The notes below the pieces were generated by a model, which saw only the letters and a program-made list of their open reading frames with translations, was not told where the DNA came from and ran no database searches. From Saprospiraceae bacterium (lineage in GTDB: Bacteria > Bacteroidota > Bacteroidia > Chitinophagales > Saprospiraceae), in assembly GCA_017996375.1 (NCBI GenBank), contig JAGOHC010000009.1, positions 1 to 38,657 on the forward strand: DNA of 38,657 bases, written 5' to 3'. The number at the start of each line of letters is the position of its first letter. Within the stretch, counting starts at the first letter, position 1. Below are positions 1-8,306 of the stretch, piece by piece. The translations under genes were made by a program, and so were the position numbers.

Positions 1-39
1 TTTTATTTGTGGTGAAACAAAAATAATCAATTTATTTAC

Positions 40-98
40 CTTCCATTCCTTTTGGCTCAGTTTCGGCTACGCCTTCACTGAGCCAAAAGGAATGGAAG
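40..98. repeat. 22-bp perfect inverted repeat with 15-nt loop
   Basis: Arms 40-61 and 77-98 are exact reverse complements; the loop is 62-76. There is no T-run after the second arm, so it does not look like a simple intrinsic terminator. It lies just upstream of the point where a T9SS protein reading frame becomes interpretable (126). One frame (2-115) stays open across it and stops at 116-118, so it could be the tail of another reading frame. It may be a small palindromic repeat element, a MITE remnant or a fold-back assembly artefact; I cannot tell which. Confidence 0.8.
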
Positions 99-125
99 AA
101 CCATCAACAACGTTGTGAAACTTGA

Positions 126-644
126 CACATAGGTACTCAAAATGAACTTAGGTGGATAACTTCCTCCGAAATTAACAATAGCCATTTCAATGTGCAACGT
201 TCCGTTAATGGCAGTACATTTGAAACTATTGGGCGAGTATTCGGTGTCGGCAATAGTTTAATGGAAAGTCAATATGTTTTTTATGACTCCAAACCTCTTG
301 ACAACAAAAACTACTACCGCCTACAACAAGTAGATTTTAACGAAAAAGATTCTTATTCGGAAATCGTTATCATAAATCGCTCTCGCTCAAGTGGTGAAAT
401 TACCATACAACCAAATCCTGTAACAGACAATATCTCTTACAGTTTCATCTCCAATCAAACGGGTGAAGCCACAGTTAGAATATTAGACATGAGTGGCAGA
501 ACACTTTTGCAGCAGCCTAAAGTATTGTTAGAAGGCAACAACACCTTTGAGATGGACGTACAGTCTTTAACAAAAGGCATTTATATGTTACAAATCACCG
601 AAGAGGCTGGCAATCGCCAAGTACAACGCTTCGTGAAGCAATAA
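126..644 (+). CDS. C-terminal remnant of a T9SS-secreted protein (5' truncated, probable pseudogene)
   Basis: The frame is open from just after a TGA at 123-125 to the TAA at 642-644. The first start-like codon is GTG at 192, but family-like sequence begins before it: NELRWITSSEINNSHF followed by NVQRSVNGSTFETIGRV, the segment that normally precedes the sorting domain in Bacteroidota surface proteins. The last ~80 residues form a type A T9SS C-terminal domain: IQPNPVTDN, then VRILDMSGRTL, then KGIYMLQI and a basic end RFVKQ. Such domains are recognised by the Por machinery and removed on export. No signal peptide or catalytic domain remains, so the 5' part has been lost or lies in another frame beyond the left edge. 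A strong terminator follows. Expression is doubtful. Confidence 0.65.
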   Translation, partial: HIGTQNELRWITSSEINNSHFNVQRSVNGSTFETIGRVFGVGNSLMESQYVFYDSKPLDNKNYYRLQQVDFNEKDSYSEIVIINRSRSSGEITIQPNPVTDNISYSFISNQTGEATVRILDMSGRTLLQQPKVLLEGNNTFEMDVQSLTKGIYMLQITEEAGNRQVQRFVKQ

Positions 645-676
645 AACTACTACAAAAATTAATCACAAAAAGTATC

Positions 677-713
677 AAAAGTTCCGTAGTCATCCATCTA
701 CGGAACTTTTTTT
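677..713 (+). terminator. Intrinsic terminator after the T9SS remnant
   Basis: A 13-bp perfect stem (677-689 with 698-710) encloses an 8-nt loop, and the T-run continues to 713. It ends transcription of the remnant at 126-644 just before the aldehyde dehydrogenase promoter. Confidence 0.85.
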
Positions 714-729
714 GTGCCGAAATATGTAC

Positions 730-737
730 TATATTTG
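730..737 (+). promoter_or_regulatory. -7 box (TATATTTG) of the aldehyde dehydrogenase gene
   Basis: Matches TAnnTTTG exactly. It ends 8 nt before the ATG at 746, so transcription should begin almost at the start codon. That gives either a near-leaderless message or use of the second ATG at 755. Confidence 0.55.
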
Positions 738-745
738 TACAAAAT

Positions 746-2188
746 ATGCACTATATGACATCGCAAGTTTTTGGCAACATCGCAACAACAACACCGCAAC
801 AACTGTTCGCACAACTGCAACAACAACAATACTCCGTTGCAAACACAACTGCAAAAACGCGTATTCAAAAACTAAAACGCCTCCGCAACTGCATCCTTCA
901 ACATCGAACGGCAATTTATGATGCACTTTTTGCCGATTTCAAAAAATCTACCACCGAAACAGACCTGACCGAAACACTGGCAGTAGTTGCAGAAATAAAT
1001 TTCGCCATCCGACACCTCCACGCATGGACAGCCAAACAAGCGGTAAATACACCTTTAAAACTTATCGGCACATCATCTTACATACAATATGAGCCAAAAG
1101 GTGTAGTGCTGATAATCGCTCCTTGGAATTTTCCGATTAACCTGCTCCTCAGCCCGTTGGTATCGGCAGTAGCCGCCGGTAATTGCGTGGTGCTGAAACC
1201 CTCCGAGTTTGCGCCACATTCGGCTGCCGTAATGAAAAAAATAATTGCCGAAGTTTTCGACGAAAACGAAGTAGCTTTCTTAGAGGGCGACCACACCCTC
1301 GCACAACAATTATTACAACTACCGTTCAATCATATTTTTTTTACCGGAAGCCCACAGGTAGGAAAAATCGTCATGCAGGCTGCCGCCAAAAACTTAACCT
1401 CCATCACGTTGGAGTTGGGTGGCAAATCGCCCGTTATCGTGGATGATACCGCAGACCTTCAAGAAGTTGCCGAAAAAGTGGGCTGGGTGAAGTGTATGAA
1501 CACCGGACAAATCTGCATCGCGCCCGATTATCTGCTCATCAGTCCGCATCGCCTGACAGCGTTTTTAGATATATTACAAAAACAAATCATCCGTTACTAC
1601 GGCAAAAACCCTGCGCTGTCGCCCGATTATCCGCGTATCATTAATGCCAAACATTTTCAGCGCATTAAACAACTGCTTGACGACGCCGTGCTGAAAGGTG
1701 CTAATATGATTAAATCAAGTGATTTCAATGAAGCAGATAATTACATCCCACCCATTATTTTGACTAACGTTTCGGCGAATATGCTTATCATGCAAGAAGA
1801 AATTTTTGGCCCGATATTGCCGATTATGACTATTGAAAACATCGAACAAGCAGTTCGGTTTATCAATCAAGGCGAAAAGCCGTTGGCGTTGTACATTTTT
1901 AGCAACGATAAAAAAAATACGGAGTTTATTTTACAAAACACACGCTCAGGCAATGCTTGCATCAATGAGTGCGGCACACATTTTTATAACCATTATCTGC
2001 CTTTCGGCGGAGTGAATAATAGTGGCATCGGCAAGGCACACGGCCTGAATGGTTTCTTGGAATTTTCTAATGCAAAAGGTATCACCAAGCGTTCATCAAA
2101 ATTGATAGGCTTGACAAAATTGGTGTCACCGCCTTACAACCGACGCGTACAAACCATTGTAGATATAGTACTAAAGTGGTTAGCATAA
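746..2188 (+). CDS. Aldehyde dehydrogenase, class 3-like
   Basis: Oxidises an aldehyde to the carboxylic acid with NAD(P)+; the class 3 branch prefers fatty or aromatic aldehydes (family knowledge; substrate not shown here). Of 480 residues, APWNFP with Asn128 is the oxyanion/cofactor segment, ELGGKSP holds the general base Glu223, GQICIAPD holds the nucleophile Cys257, EEIFGP is near residue 350 and LPFGGVNNSGIG near 415. The GQ.CIAPDY form and the C-terminal SPPY tail ending in a short hydrophobic helix are typical of class 3. Starts at 746 or 755 (Met4) are both possible; the promoter box ends at 737. It is monocistronic: a terminator lies upstream, and it converges on meaB with a 10-nt gap. 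Confidence 0.93.
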   Translation: MHYMTSQVFGNIATTTPQQLFAQLQQQQYSVANTTAKTRIQKLKRLRNCILQHRTAIYDALFADFKKSTTETDLTETLAVVAEINFAIRHLHAWTAKQAVNTPLKLIGTSSYIQYEPKGVVLIIAPWNFPINLLLSPLVSAVAAGNCVVLKPSEFAPHSAAVMKKIIAEVFDENEVAFLEGDHTLAQQLLQLPFNHIFFTGSPQVGKIVMQAAAKNLTSITLELGGKSPVIVDDTADLQEVAEKVGWVKCMNTGQICIAPDYLLISPHRLTAFLDILQKQIIRYYGKNPALSPDYPRIINAKHFQRIKQLLDDAVLKGANMIKSSDFNEADNYIPPIILTNVSANMLIMQEEIFGPILPIMTIENIEQAVRFINQGEKPLALYIFSNDKKNTEFILQNTRSGNACINECGTHFYNHYLPFGGVNNSGIGKAHGLNGFLEFSNAKGITKRSSKLIGLTKLVSPPYNRRVQTIVDIVLKWLA

Positions 2189-2198
2189 TTTTTTTTGA

Positions 2199-3227
2199 TT
2201 ACTGCTGTTTAAGAAAAAGTGCCACCATTTCTTGTGCTGCAGCAAACGGCGAAACAGTATGTGCCACTACCGCCTGTTCCATTTCTTTCAGTTGCACACG
2301 CACTTGTTCGTTATCAAAAAACAACTGCCGGATGGCTTGCTGCATACTTTCGTAAAACCAATACTTGGCTTGCTCATTGCGCTGATGTTCAAAAAATGTA
2401 GCGGCAGGGTTTTCTGATATAGTATAATTTTTTATATGCGTTATAAACTGCCGGATAGCTTGCCATACGGGAATGATTTTTTCGTCTTGTAAGGCAGAAC
2501 TCGTCAGCACCTTAGGTTGCCAACCGCTCGCCGTTGGGGGCAAATAGTGTAGGGCGCTTTTATAAAAATGTTGCGCTTGCTTCGCCAGCTTTTCTTTTTC
2601 GCCATCAGCTTTATTGACTGTAATAACGTCCGCCATTTCTACAATGCCTCGCTTGATGCCTTGCAGTTCATCGCCCGCACCAGGCAGCAGCAGTAAGACA
2701 AAACAATCTACCATTGAGCGTACCGCGATCTCCGATTGCCCGACACCTACCGTTTCAATGATAATCGTATCAAATCCTGCGGCTTCGCAGAGCAAAATAG
2801 TTTCGCGCGTTTTGCGAGCCACGCCACCTAAGGTATCACCAGCAGCAGACGGACGGATGAACGCTCGTTCGTTCGCCGAAAGGCGTTCCATTCGTGTTTT
2901 GTCGCCCAATATACTACCGCGTGTGCGTTGGCTTGAGGGGTCAATGGTAAGAACTGCTACTCGGTGATTTTGTGTAATCAGTACGTTGCCTAACGCTTCA
3001 ATGAAGGTGCTTTTGCCTACACCGGGCGTACCAGTTATACCGATGCGGGTGCTTGGGATAGCCATACCCATACAGTGTTGTATAAGCTGCTGTGCTAAGT
3101 GTTGGTGGTCAGCGTGGGTGCTTTCGATGAGGGTGATAGCTTGCGCCAAAACGAAGCGGTTGCCGGACTGTATGCCTTCGATATAGTCGGTGAGTGATCG
3201 TTGTTTTTTTGCGTGATCTCGCTCCAT
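2199..3227 (-). CDS. meaB: MeaB/ArgK-family P-loop GTPase, methylmalonyl-CoA mutase chaperone
   Basis: G3E-family GTPase that gates cofactor loading and protects adenosylcobalamin-dependent methylmalonyl-CoA mutase from inactivation. From Met at 3227 it has 342 residues. The P-loop GTPGVGKST is at 66-74, ETVGVGQSE at 158-166, the family-typical GAGDELQGIKRGI around 183-195, and the base-recognition motif NKAD at 205-208. An earlier in-frame start at 3266 would lie inside the upstream TPR gene; Met at 3227 leaves a 4-nt gap after that gene's stop, suggesting translational coupling. The mutase itself is at 22456-24579, not adjacent. Older databases call the family LAO/AO transport system ATPase ArgK, a misnomer. 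Confidence 0.93.
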   Translation of the reverse strand: MERDHAKKQRSLTDYIEGIQSGNRFVLAQAITLIESTHADHQHLAQQLIQHCMGMAIPSTRIGITGTPGVGKSTFIEALGNVLITQNHRVAVLTIDPSSQRTRGSILGDKTRMERLSANERAFIRPSAAGDTLGGVARKTRETILLCEAAGFDTIIIETVGVGQSEIAVRSMVDCFVLLLLPGAGDELQGIKRGIVEMADVITVNKADGEKEKLAKQAQHFYKSALHYLPPTASGWQPKVLTSSALQDEKIIPVWQAIRQFITHIKNYTISENPAATFFEHQRNEQAKYWFYESMQQAIRQLFFDNEQVRVQLKEMEQAVVAHTVSPFAAAQEMVALFLKQQ

Positions 3228-3231
3228 ACGG

Positions 3232-3936
3232 CTACCAGTCTTTAGCAGATTTGGAAGAGCTCGCATCGCGTTGGTGCATTTTCTTTTGCACGCGGCGTTC
3301 CTCCTCTGTCATGATTTGCAATAAACGTTCGGCTTCTTTTTTGTTCATATTTTGGCGGTCGTTTTGCGGTTGTTGTTCGTCGGTTGAGGGTTGTTGTTGT
3401 TGTCGCTGTTGATTATTATTTTGTTGGTGTTTGTTATCTGGTTGCTGTTGTTGCGATTGTTGTTGATTCTGCTTGTCTTGATTTTGGTCTTGCTGCTGTT
3501 GCTGCTGCAATTTTTGTTGGCGTTGTGCAATGGCGAGATTCTGTTTTGCTTCGGCATCCTGCGGGGTCAAGCGCAGCGCATCTTTGTAGGCTGCTATGCT
3601 TTTATCAAATTGTTGTTGCGAGAAATATGCATTGCCCAAGTTATAAAATGCATGAGCCCTTGCGGTGGCATCGGTAGTTGCTTGTGTGGCGCGTTCATAT
3701 TGTGTGGCAGCATCCGAATATTTGTTTTGTTGGTATTGTGCGTTGCCTAAATTATAACTCGCCTTTGGGGAAGGTTGTTGTTTGTTAGCTTGCTGGTAGT
3801 GTTGTTCTGCTTGAGAAAAATCTTCGCTGCCGTAGGCGCGGTCACCGTTTCGTAGCGATTGGTGCGCGGGCGTTTGTGCTTGCACTGCTACTTGCAGGAA
3901 AGAGAAGATTAGCAACACCGGATAAGCAATTTTCAT
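3232..3936 (-). CDS. BatC-like TPR protein with a glutamine-rich tail
   Basis: An exported 234-residue protein with a signal peptide at 1-20 (ending VAVQAQ). About three tetratricopeptide repeats cover residues 24-130, including ASYNLGNAQYQQNKY and AFYNLGNAYFSQQQF. A low-complexity Q/N/D-rich stretch follows at 138-200, then a charged end (KKEAERLLQIM, later KDW). This TPR plus Q-rich layout matches BatC/BatE-type proteins of the Bacteroidota aerotolerance (Bat) operon, which also encodes MoxR and von Willebrand A proteins. None of those neighbours is present. Its promoter box at 3944-3951 ends 7 nt before the ATG. meaB follows after 4 nt, so the two are probably cotranscribed. Confidence 0.75.
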   Translation of the reverse strand: MKIAYPVLLIFSFLQVAVQAQTPAHQSLRNGDRAYGSEDFSQAEQHYQQANKQQPSPKASYNLGNAQYQQNKYSDAATQYERATQATTDATARAHAFYNLGNAYFSQQQFDKSIAAYKDALRLTPQDAEAKQNLAIAQRQQKLQQQQQQDQNQDKQNQQQSQQQQPDNKHQQNNNQQRQQQQPSTDEQQPQNDRQNMNKKEAERLLQIMTEEERRVQKKMHQRDASSSKSAKDW

Positions 3937-3943
3937 AGCCGTA

Positions 3944-3951
3944 CAAATTTA
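3944..3951 (-). promoter_or_regulatory. -7 box (TAAATTTG, minus strand) of the BatC-like gene
   Basis: Exact TAnnTTTG on the minus strand, with a TTG (complement of 3974-3976) 22 nt upstream as a -33 element. Only 7 nt separate the box from the ATG, so the mRNA probably has almost no leader. Confidence 0.6.
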
Positions 3952-4035
3952 ATTTCATACAGCGAAGATACGACAATTCTACACTTCGTTGTAGCGGCGT
4001 TTTTTAGAGATGCGGTTGCGTTATTTTATACTATA

Positions 4036-6720
4036 TTATACCGCATCCTTCACTTCGCGCTGCATCATGGCAGCTACTTTTTCCGTAAAAGCATCCTCCG
4101 TAAGGAGTTGCTCAATCGGAATATGGAAGCGATACCGCCAATAATGTTGCGGATTGCTCGGCTCATTTATCTGCTCCTCGAAGGCATCCTTCCAGCGCAG
4201 GGTATCGCTTGTACCAACAATATCTTGCAATGGAAAAACTGCCCACATACTTGGCGATGCTAAATGCTGTTGAATAATGGCTTGTACGATTTGCGAAGAA
4301 CACTCGCGGGGGGCGATACCACTTTGCCCTAACTCCGTGTTGTAAAAAAGTTGTGCGGTTTTGTAATCGCCCTCCCACCAGCCGCGTATAGTGGACATAT
4401 CGTGGCTCGACGGGCTACACACCGAACCATACGGATACGTTTTTGTATCGGCAAAGGAGGTTTCGCCTTTTGGCATACGTTGTATCTCCAACGTAAGGAT
4501 GTTAAGGTCGCGCATAACGCTTGGCACGGTGCTGGGTATCATGCCCAAATCTTCACCACAAATGAGCATATTAGTAGCATTGAGCAGGGCGGGCAATTTC
4601 CAGAGAGCTTGTTGTTTCCAAAAATCTTCGTGACGTTGAAAGTAGTACAGGTCATAAATTTTTTGTACAACAAACTGGTCAAACGCATCCAAATCTTTGT
4701 AAGATTGTGTAGTATATAATGTGATGCGCGGATTAAACATTTGCCCGTTGCTGGCTGGTTCTTCTATAAATAATAACTCCCCTACTAAACTTTGCAAGCC
4801 CTTTTCAACACGCTTTTTATCAGGATATTTTTTAGCAAATAGTGCCTTGATTTTTTGCTGCGTATCCACCTCCGGTTTGAGGTCGTACAGCCAATTTTCT
4901 TTAGCCGTCAAAAAAGTTTCTATCGCCCAATCGGTATCGTCGCCGAATCGCTCGCGCAAGAAATGTTTATGTATGTAAGGCTTACAATAACGCTCATCAT
5001 TGAGCCATAAGCCATTGCTATAAATCTCATCCCGTGAAAGCGGTAAGCGCGGGTTGAACATACCTAATGTGCCTTCCACCTGAGTCATGGGTATTTGCCA
5101 AATTCGGAAGAAGCCTAAGATGTGGTCAATACGCAAGGCATCAAAAAACTCGGCAAGTTTGTCCATGCGCTTGCGCCACCATGCGAAGCCGTCTTGTGCC
5201 ATTACTGACCAGTTGTAGGTTGGGAAGCCCCAATTTTGACCGGCAGCAGAATACACATCTGGCGGTGCGCCGGCTTGCTCGTCCATGTTATAGAGGTGCG
5301 GAGCAACCCACGCATCGCAACTGTAGCGATAGATGCCGATGGGTAAATCGCCTTTTAACACGATGCCTTTTGTACGCGCGTAGTCGGTAATAGCACCAAG
5401 TTGTTCGTGCGCTTTGAACTGTATGTAACAGTAAAGCATCACCTCGTCATAGGCTTTGTTTTTGGTGTCAAAAAATTGTGGTATAATGTTTTCATAGTAG
5501 GTGTTGTATTGTTCCCAAGTGTTGAAATTAGCCGTTTTGTTTTTATCGCGCAGGTAGCAGAAAATCGCGTAAGGTTTCAGCCATTCGGCATGGTCGGCGA
5601 TGAATTTGGCGAACACTTTATTGTTGTAAATTGTCGCTTTTTCTTGTTTAAATACTGCTTTAAAATATTGGAACTTGTATTGTAACACTTGTTCAAAATC
5701 AACGTGTTGTAAAGCATTTAGCGTAGTTTTATGCGTAACAAATTCTTTTTGAAGTTGCTTATCTTTGAGTTCGCCAAAAGCCTTTAAATTCACATACAAC
5801 GGGTGAAGCGCAAATACAGAAATGGCAGCATACGGGTAGGAATCTAACCAAGTTTTAGTGGCAATGGTATCATTGATAGGGAGAGTTTGCACAAGTTGCA
5901 AATTAGCGGCTTTCGCCCAATCTATCAGCAGGCGCAAGTCGGTAAACTCGCCGATACCGAAGCCCTCATTGCTGCGTAGCGAGAATACCGGAATAGCAAC
6001 GCCAGCACCGCGCCAACCACCAAAAGGATAGCGGAATTTTTCGTCTGTTACTATCAGGTGCTGCCCACCGTTGAGCGGTAATTGATAGTTGAGTTTGCGG
6101 TCATCATCAGTTTCCCAATGTGTCAGTTTTTTTGTTTTGGTATCCCAAATAGCATATTTATACGTTACGTTGATGGTGTCGCCTACGGGTAGTGTTGTTT
6201 CCCAATATGGGAAGTTAGCATCATTCAGCACAATGGCTTTGGTTTCGTCCCATTCGCCTAATTCGGCAATGTTGCCAATTATACAAAACTTTTGGTGCGG
6301 AGCAATGTATGCTGCGAACAACCGAAAGGTTACGTAATTCTTATCGGTAGCTAACGCGGGCGGTTTGGCGGTCTGCTTTTTTCGCTTGAACACCACATCC
6401 TTAAAAGCGGCTGAGAAAAACGCATTATCTACTGTATCGTAAGGTCGCCAATAATCACATAAAAACAATGCATGGTCGGTAGAAGGTGCTACGTGCCGCC
6501 ATTCGCCAAACTCCAACTGCGGGCTGCCACTTGACTGTGTCGTCGCATACTTGTATCGGATGGCAACACCGGCTTGCGCTTCTAGCGTCACTGTCCAATG
6601 CTCGCCATCAAAGGTTTGCAAATTTGCTGTAGCTTCTGCTAATTTTTTACCTGTATGATATACTAATTGTAATAGTTGCCCGGGTGTTGTTTTATAATGA
6701 ATATGGAAGTGTAGCAGCAT
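4036..6720 (-). CDS. malQ: 4-alpha-glucanotransferase (amylomaltase, GH77) with tandem N-terminal starch-binding domains
   Basis: Transfers alpha-1,4-glucan segments between malto-oligosaccharides or onto glycogen-like acceptors in the cytoplasm. The 894 residues begin with two CBM20-like domains (about 1-95 and 128-230; the second contains FCIIGNIAELGEWD), the layout of plant DPE2. The GH77 barrel follows: GVAIPVFSLRSNEGFGIGEF near 240-260, LKGDLPIGI near 455-463, the nucleophile Asp532 in LRIDHILGFF, the acid/base Glu723 in GEDLG, and Asp774 in SSHDMS. An in-frame start at 6816 lies upstream of the promoter box at 6782-6789, so Met at 6720 is preferred. There is no signal peptide from this start. 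It is monocistronic and divergent from exbB. Confidence 0.93.
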   Translation of the reverse strand: MLLHFHIHYKTTPGQLLQLVYHTGKKLAEATANLQTFDGEHWTVTLEAQAGVAIRYKYATTQSSGSPQLEFGEWRHVAPSTDHALFLCDYWRPYDTVDNAFFSAAFKDVVFKRKKQTAKPPALATDKNYVTFRLFAAYIAPHQKFCIIGNIAELGEWDETKAIVLNDANFPYWETTLPVGDTINVTYKYAIWDTKTKKLTHWETDDDRKLNYQLPLNGGQHLIVTDEKFRYPFGGWRGAGVAIPVFSLRSNEGFGIGEFTDLRLLIDWAKAANLQLVQTLPINDTIATKTWLDSYPYAAISVFALHPLYVNLKAFGELKDKQLQKEFVTHKTTLNALQHVDFEQVLQYKFQYFKAVFKQEKATIYNNKVFAKFIADHAEWLKPYAIFCYLRDKNKTANFNTWEQYNTYYENIIPQFFDTKNKAYDEVMLYCYIQFKAHEQLGAITDYARTKGIVLKGDLPIGIYRYSCDAWVAPHLYNMDEQAGAPPDVYSAAGQNWGFPTYNWSVMAQDGFAWWRKRMDKLAEFFDALRIDHILGFFRIWQIPMTQVEGTLGMFNPRLPLSRDEIYSNGLWLNDERYCKPYIHKHFLRERFGDDTDWAIETFLTAKENWLYDLKPEVDTQQKIKALFAKKYPDKKRVEKGLQSLVGELLFIEEPASNGQMFNPRITLYTTQSYKDLDAFDQFVVQKIYDLYYFQRHEDFWKQQALWKLPALLNATNMLICGEDLGMIPSTVPSVMRDLNILTLEIQRMPKGETSFADTKTYPYGSVCSPSSHDMSTIRGWWEGDYKTAQLFYNTELGQSGIAPRECSSQIVQAIIQQHLASPSMWAVFPLQDIVGTSDTLRWKDAFEEQINEPSNPQHYWRYRFHIPIEQLLTEDAFTEKVAAMMQREVKDAV

Positions 6721-6781
6721 AATAGATTCGAAACTTGGAACGTTTGTATGTTTATTGCAAGAGCAGAGGGATGCTCCAACG

Positions 6782-6789
6782 CAAATGTA
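6782..6789 (-). promoter_or_regulatory. -7 box (TACATTTG, minus strand) of malQ
   Basis: Exact TAnnTTTG match; a start about 5 nt downstream gives a leader of roughly 55 nt to the ATG at 6720 and excludes the earlier in-frame Met at 6816. The 298-nt space between malQ and exbB (6721-7018) holds this box and a 42-codon ORF (6880-7008) that I do not call a gene. I see no clear promoter for exbB. Confidence 0.5.
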
Positions 6790-7018
6790 ATAAATTTTAA
6801 ATAACTTCCGAAACACCTATTTCAGCTTTCGCCGAAAACTTATACAAATGAATTTTATCTCTCAAAAACGGAACGCATTATGAAAATAATTCATATTTTT
6901 AGCCTGAAAACTATGTGGTCTGTTTTTTTATTCCCTATACTGATTATAAATACCTGGCACAATCGCAAAACGGTTCGCCGTATGTGCTGTCTTCAACTTC
7001 TAAACTAAAAAAATAATT

Positions 7019-7729
7019 ATGTTATCCGGATTGATGTTAAACGTATTACTATTATTTCAAGCAAGCGATGCATTAGATGCCTCGGAAAGCGCTCCCGAAA
7101 AACAAAGTTTATTGGAGATTATCACCTCCGGCAGCACTTCGGGCATGATTGTAATTGCCGTCTTATTGATACTCTCTATCATAGCCGTATATATTATAGT
7201 GGAAAGATACCTCACACTTAAAAAAGCCGCACAGGTGGACGATGCATTCATGGCAAAAATACGCGCCAACGTACAGCGTGGAGATTTACAAACGGCACTT
7301 GCCCTTTGCCAAGGCGTAGATGCACCCATGGCTCGTATGGTAGAAAAAGGGTTAGCCCGCATAGGCAAACCATTGAGCGATATAAATACTGCCATAGAAA
7401 ATGTGGGTAACTTGGAGTTGCTCAAGTTGGAGAAAAACCTCTCTACCTTAGCCAGTATTTCGGGTATTGCACCGATGATAGGGCTACTCGGTACGGTAAT
7501 GGGTATGATTATATCGTTCCGCGATATGGCAAACGCCACCAACATCACTCCGCAGGTATTATCTGACGGTATCTACCACGCACTTACGGCAACCGGCTTT
7601 GGGCTTACGGTAAGTATTGTAGCCTTAGCAGGATACAATCTTTTAGTATCCACTTTGGATAAAGTGATATTCAAAATGGAAAGTACCGCTATGGAGTTTA
7701 TAGATTTATTACAAGAGCCGGGGAGTTAG
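7019..7729 (+). CDS. exbB: ExbB/TolQ/MotA-family proton channel subunit
   Basis: Inner-membrane subunit of the Ton motor, which with ExbD converts proton-motive force into movement of TonB. The 236 residues contain an N-terminal hydrophobic leader (about 1-14), a first membrane helix at about 40-62 (GMIVIAVLLILSIIAVYIIV), a cytoplasmic loop, then the family core LASISGIAPMIGLLGTVMGMI (about 142-163) and a third helix at about 192-212. The Thr in GLLGTVMG is the conserved channel residue. The N-terminal extension before helix 1 is normal for Bacteroidota homologues. It is first in an exbB-exbD-tonB order; the 121-nt gap to exbD contains no terminator I can see. Confidence 0.92.
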   Translation: MLSGLMLNVLLLFQASDALDASESAPEKQSLLEIITSGSTSGMIVIAVLLILSIIAVYIIVERYLTLKKAAQVDDAFMAKIRANVQRGDLQTALALCQGVDAPMARMVEKGLARIGKPLSDINTAIENVGNLELLKLEKNLSTLASISGIAPMIGLLGTVMGMIISFRDMANATNITPQVLSDGIYHALTATGFGLTVSIVALAGYNLLVSTLDKVIFKMESTAMEFIDLLQEPGS

Positions 7730-7850
7730 TTGGGTTGTGTAGTTGCAACAAAATTGAGTATGTTTTTAAACACCGTAGCAAAAAATCACAATACAACATC
7801 GCCGATATAGGCACACAATTATTTTGTAATTTTTATTAAAATCATTTTAC

Positions 7851-8258
7851 GTGGGATTAAAAAGACGAACAGAAGTAAAGCCAGAATTCAGCCTAGCAGC
7901 TATGATAGATGTAATATTTCTGTTATTGATGTTCTTCATGCTTACCTCAAAATTGGTGAGCCCGAATGCCCTTAACTTAAAGTTACCGAGTTCTAATTCT
8001 ACATCCGTAGCCGCATCTTCGCTTTCGGTATCTATCAAAAAAGACGGGACGTTGTACCTCAACTCCGACCGGGTAAATGAAACGCGCCTAATAAGCCAAC
8101 TCACAGGCGAAATAAAACGCATCGGCGGCGACCCTAAAAAAACAACTATCACCATAGTAGCCGAAAAAGGCGTACCGATAGAGTACGTCGTCAATGTCAT
8201 GGATGTAGCGCGGCAGCTAGGTGTAGGAGCAATATTAGCTACCGAACCAAAACAATAA
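7851..8258 (+). CDS. exbD: ExbD/TolR-family motor subunit
   Basis: Single-pass inner-membrane partner of ExbB; the aspartate at the start of its helix carries the protons. The 135 residues start at GTG 7851, reading GLKRRTEVKPEFSLAAMIDV, which matches the usual beginning of Bacteroidota ExbD, so the GTG start is well supported. The membrane helix is about 18-36 (MIDVIFLLLMFFMLTSK) with Asp19 as the conserved proton-carrying residue. The periplasmic part (about 45-130) ends VMDVARQLGVGAILATEP. Many Bacteroidota Ton clusters carry two exbD copies; only one is seen here. Confidence 0.92.
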   Translation: MGLKRRTEVKPEFSLAAMIDVIFLLLMFFMLTSKLVSPNALNLKLPSSNSTSVAASSLSVSIKKDGTLYLNSDRVNETRLISQLTGEIKRIGGDPKKTTITIVAEKGVPIEYVVNVMDVARQLGVGAILATEPKQ

Positions 8259-8306
8259 ATATAACCGCTGTTACGTAAAATATATATTATATTTAGTACA
8301 TAAAAT

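Noticed and set aside
2..115. Open frame running through the inverted repeat at the left edge
   Set aside because: 38 codons without a start, no recognisable motif; may be the end of a gene outside the window but cannot be supported.
3384..3750. Plus-strand ORFs opposite the Q-rich BatC-like gene
   Set aside because: They are Leu/Val-rich complements of the CAA/CAG tract and have no domain; antisense shadows.
6880..7008. 42-codon ORF with a hydrophobic start, ending 10 nt before exbB
   Set aside because: No recognisable family, no promoter box and composition like the surrounding AT-rich spacer; could be chance. Conservation would be needed.
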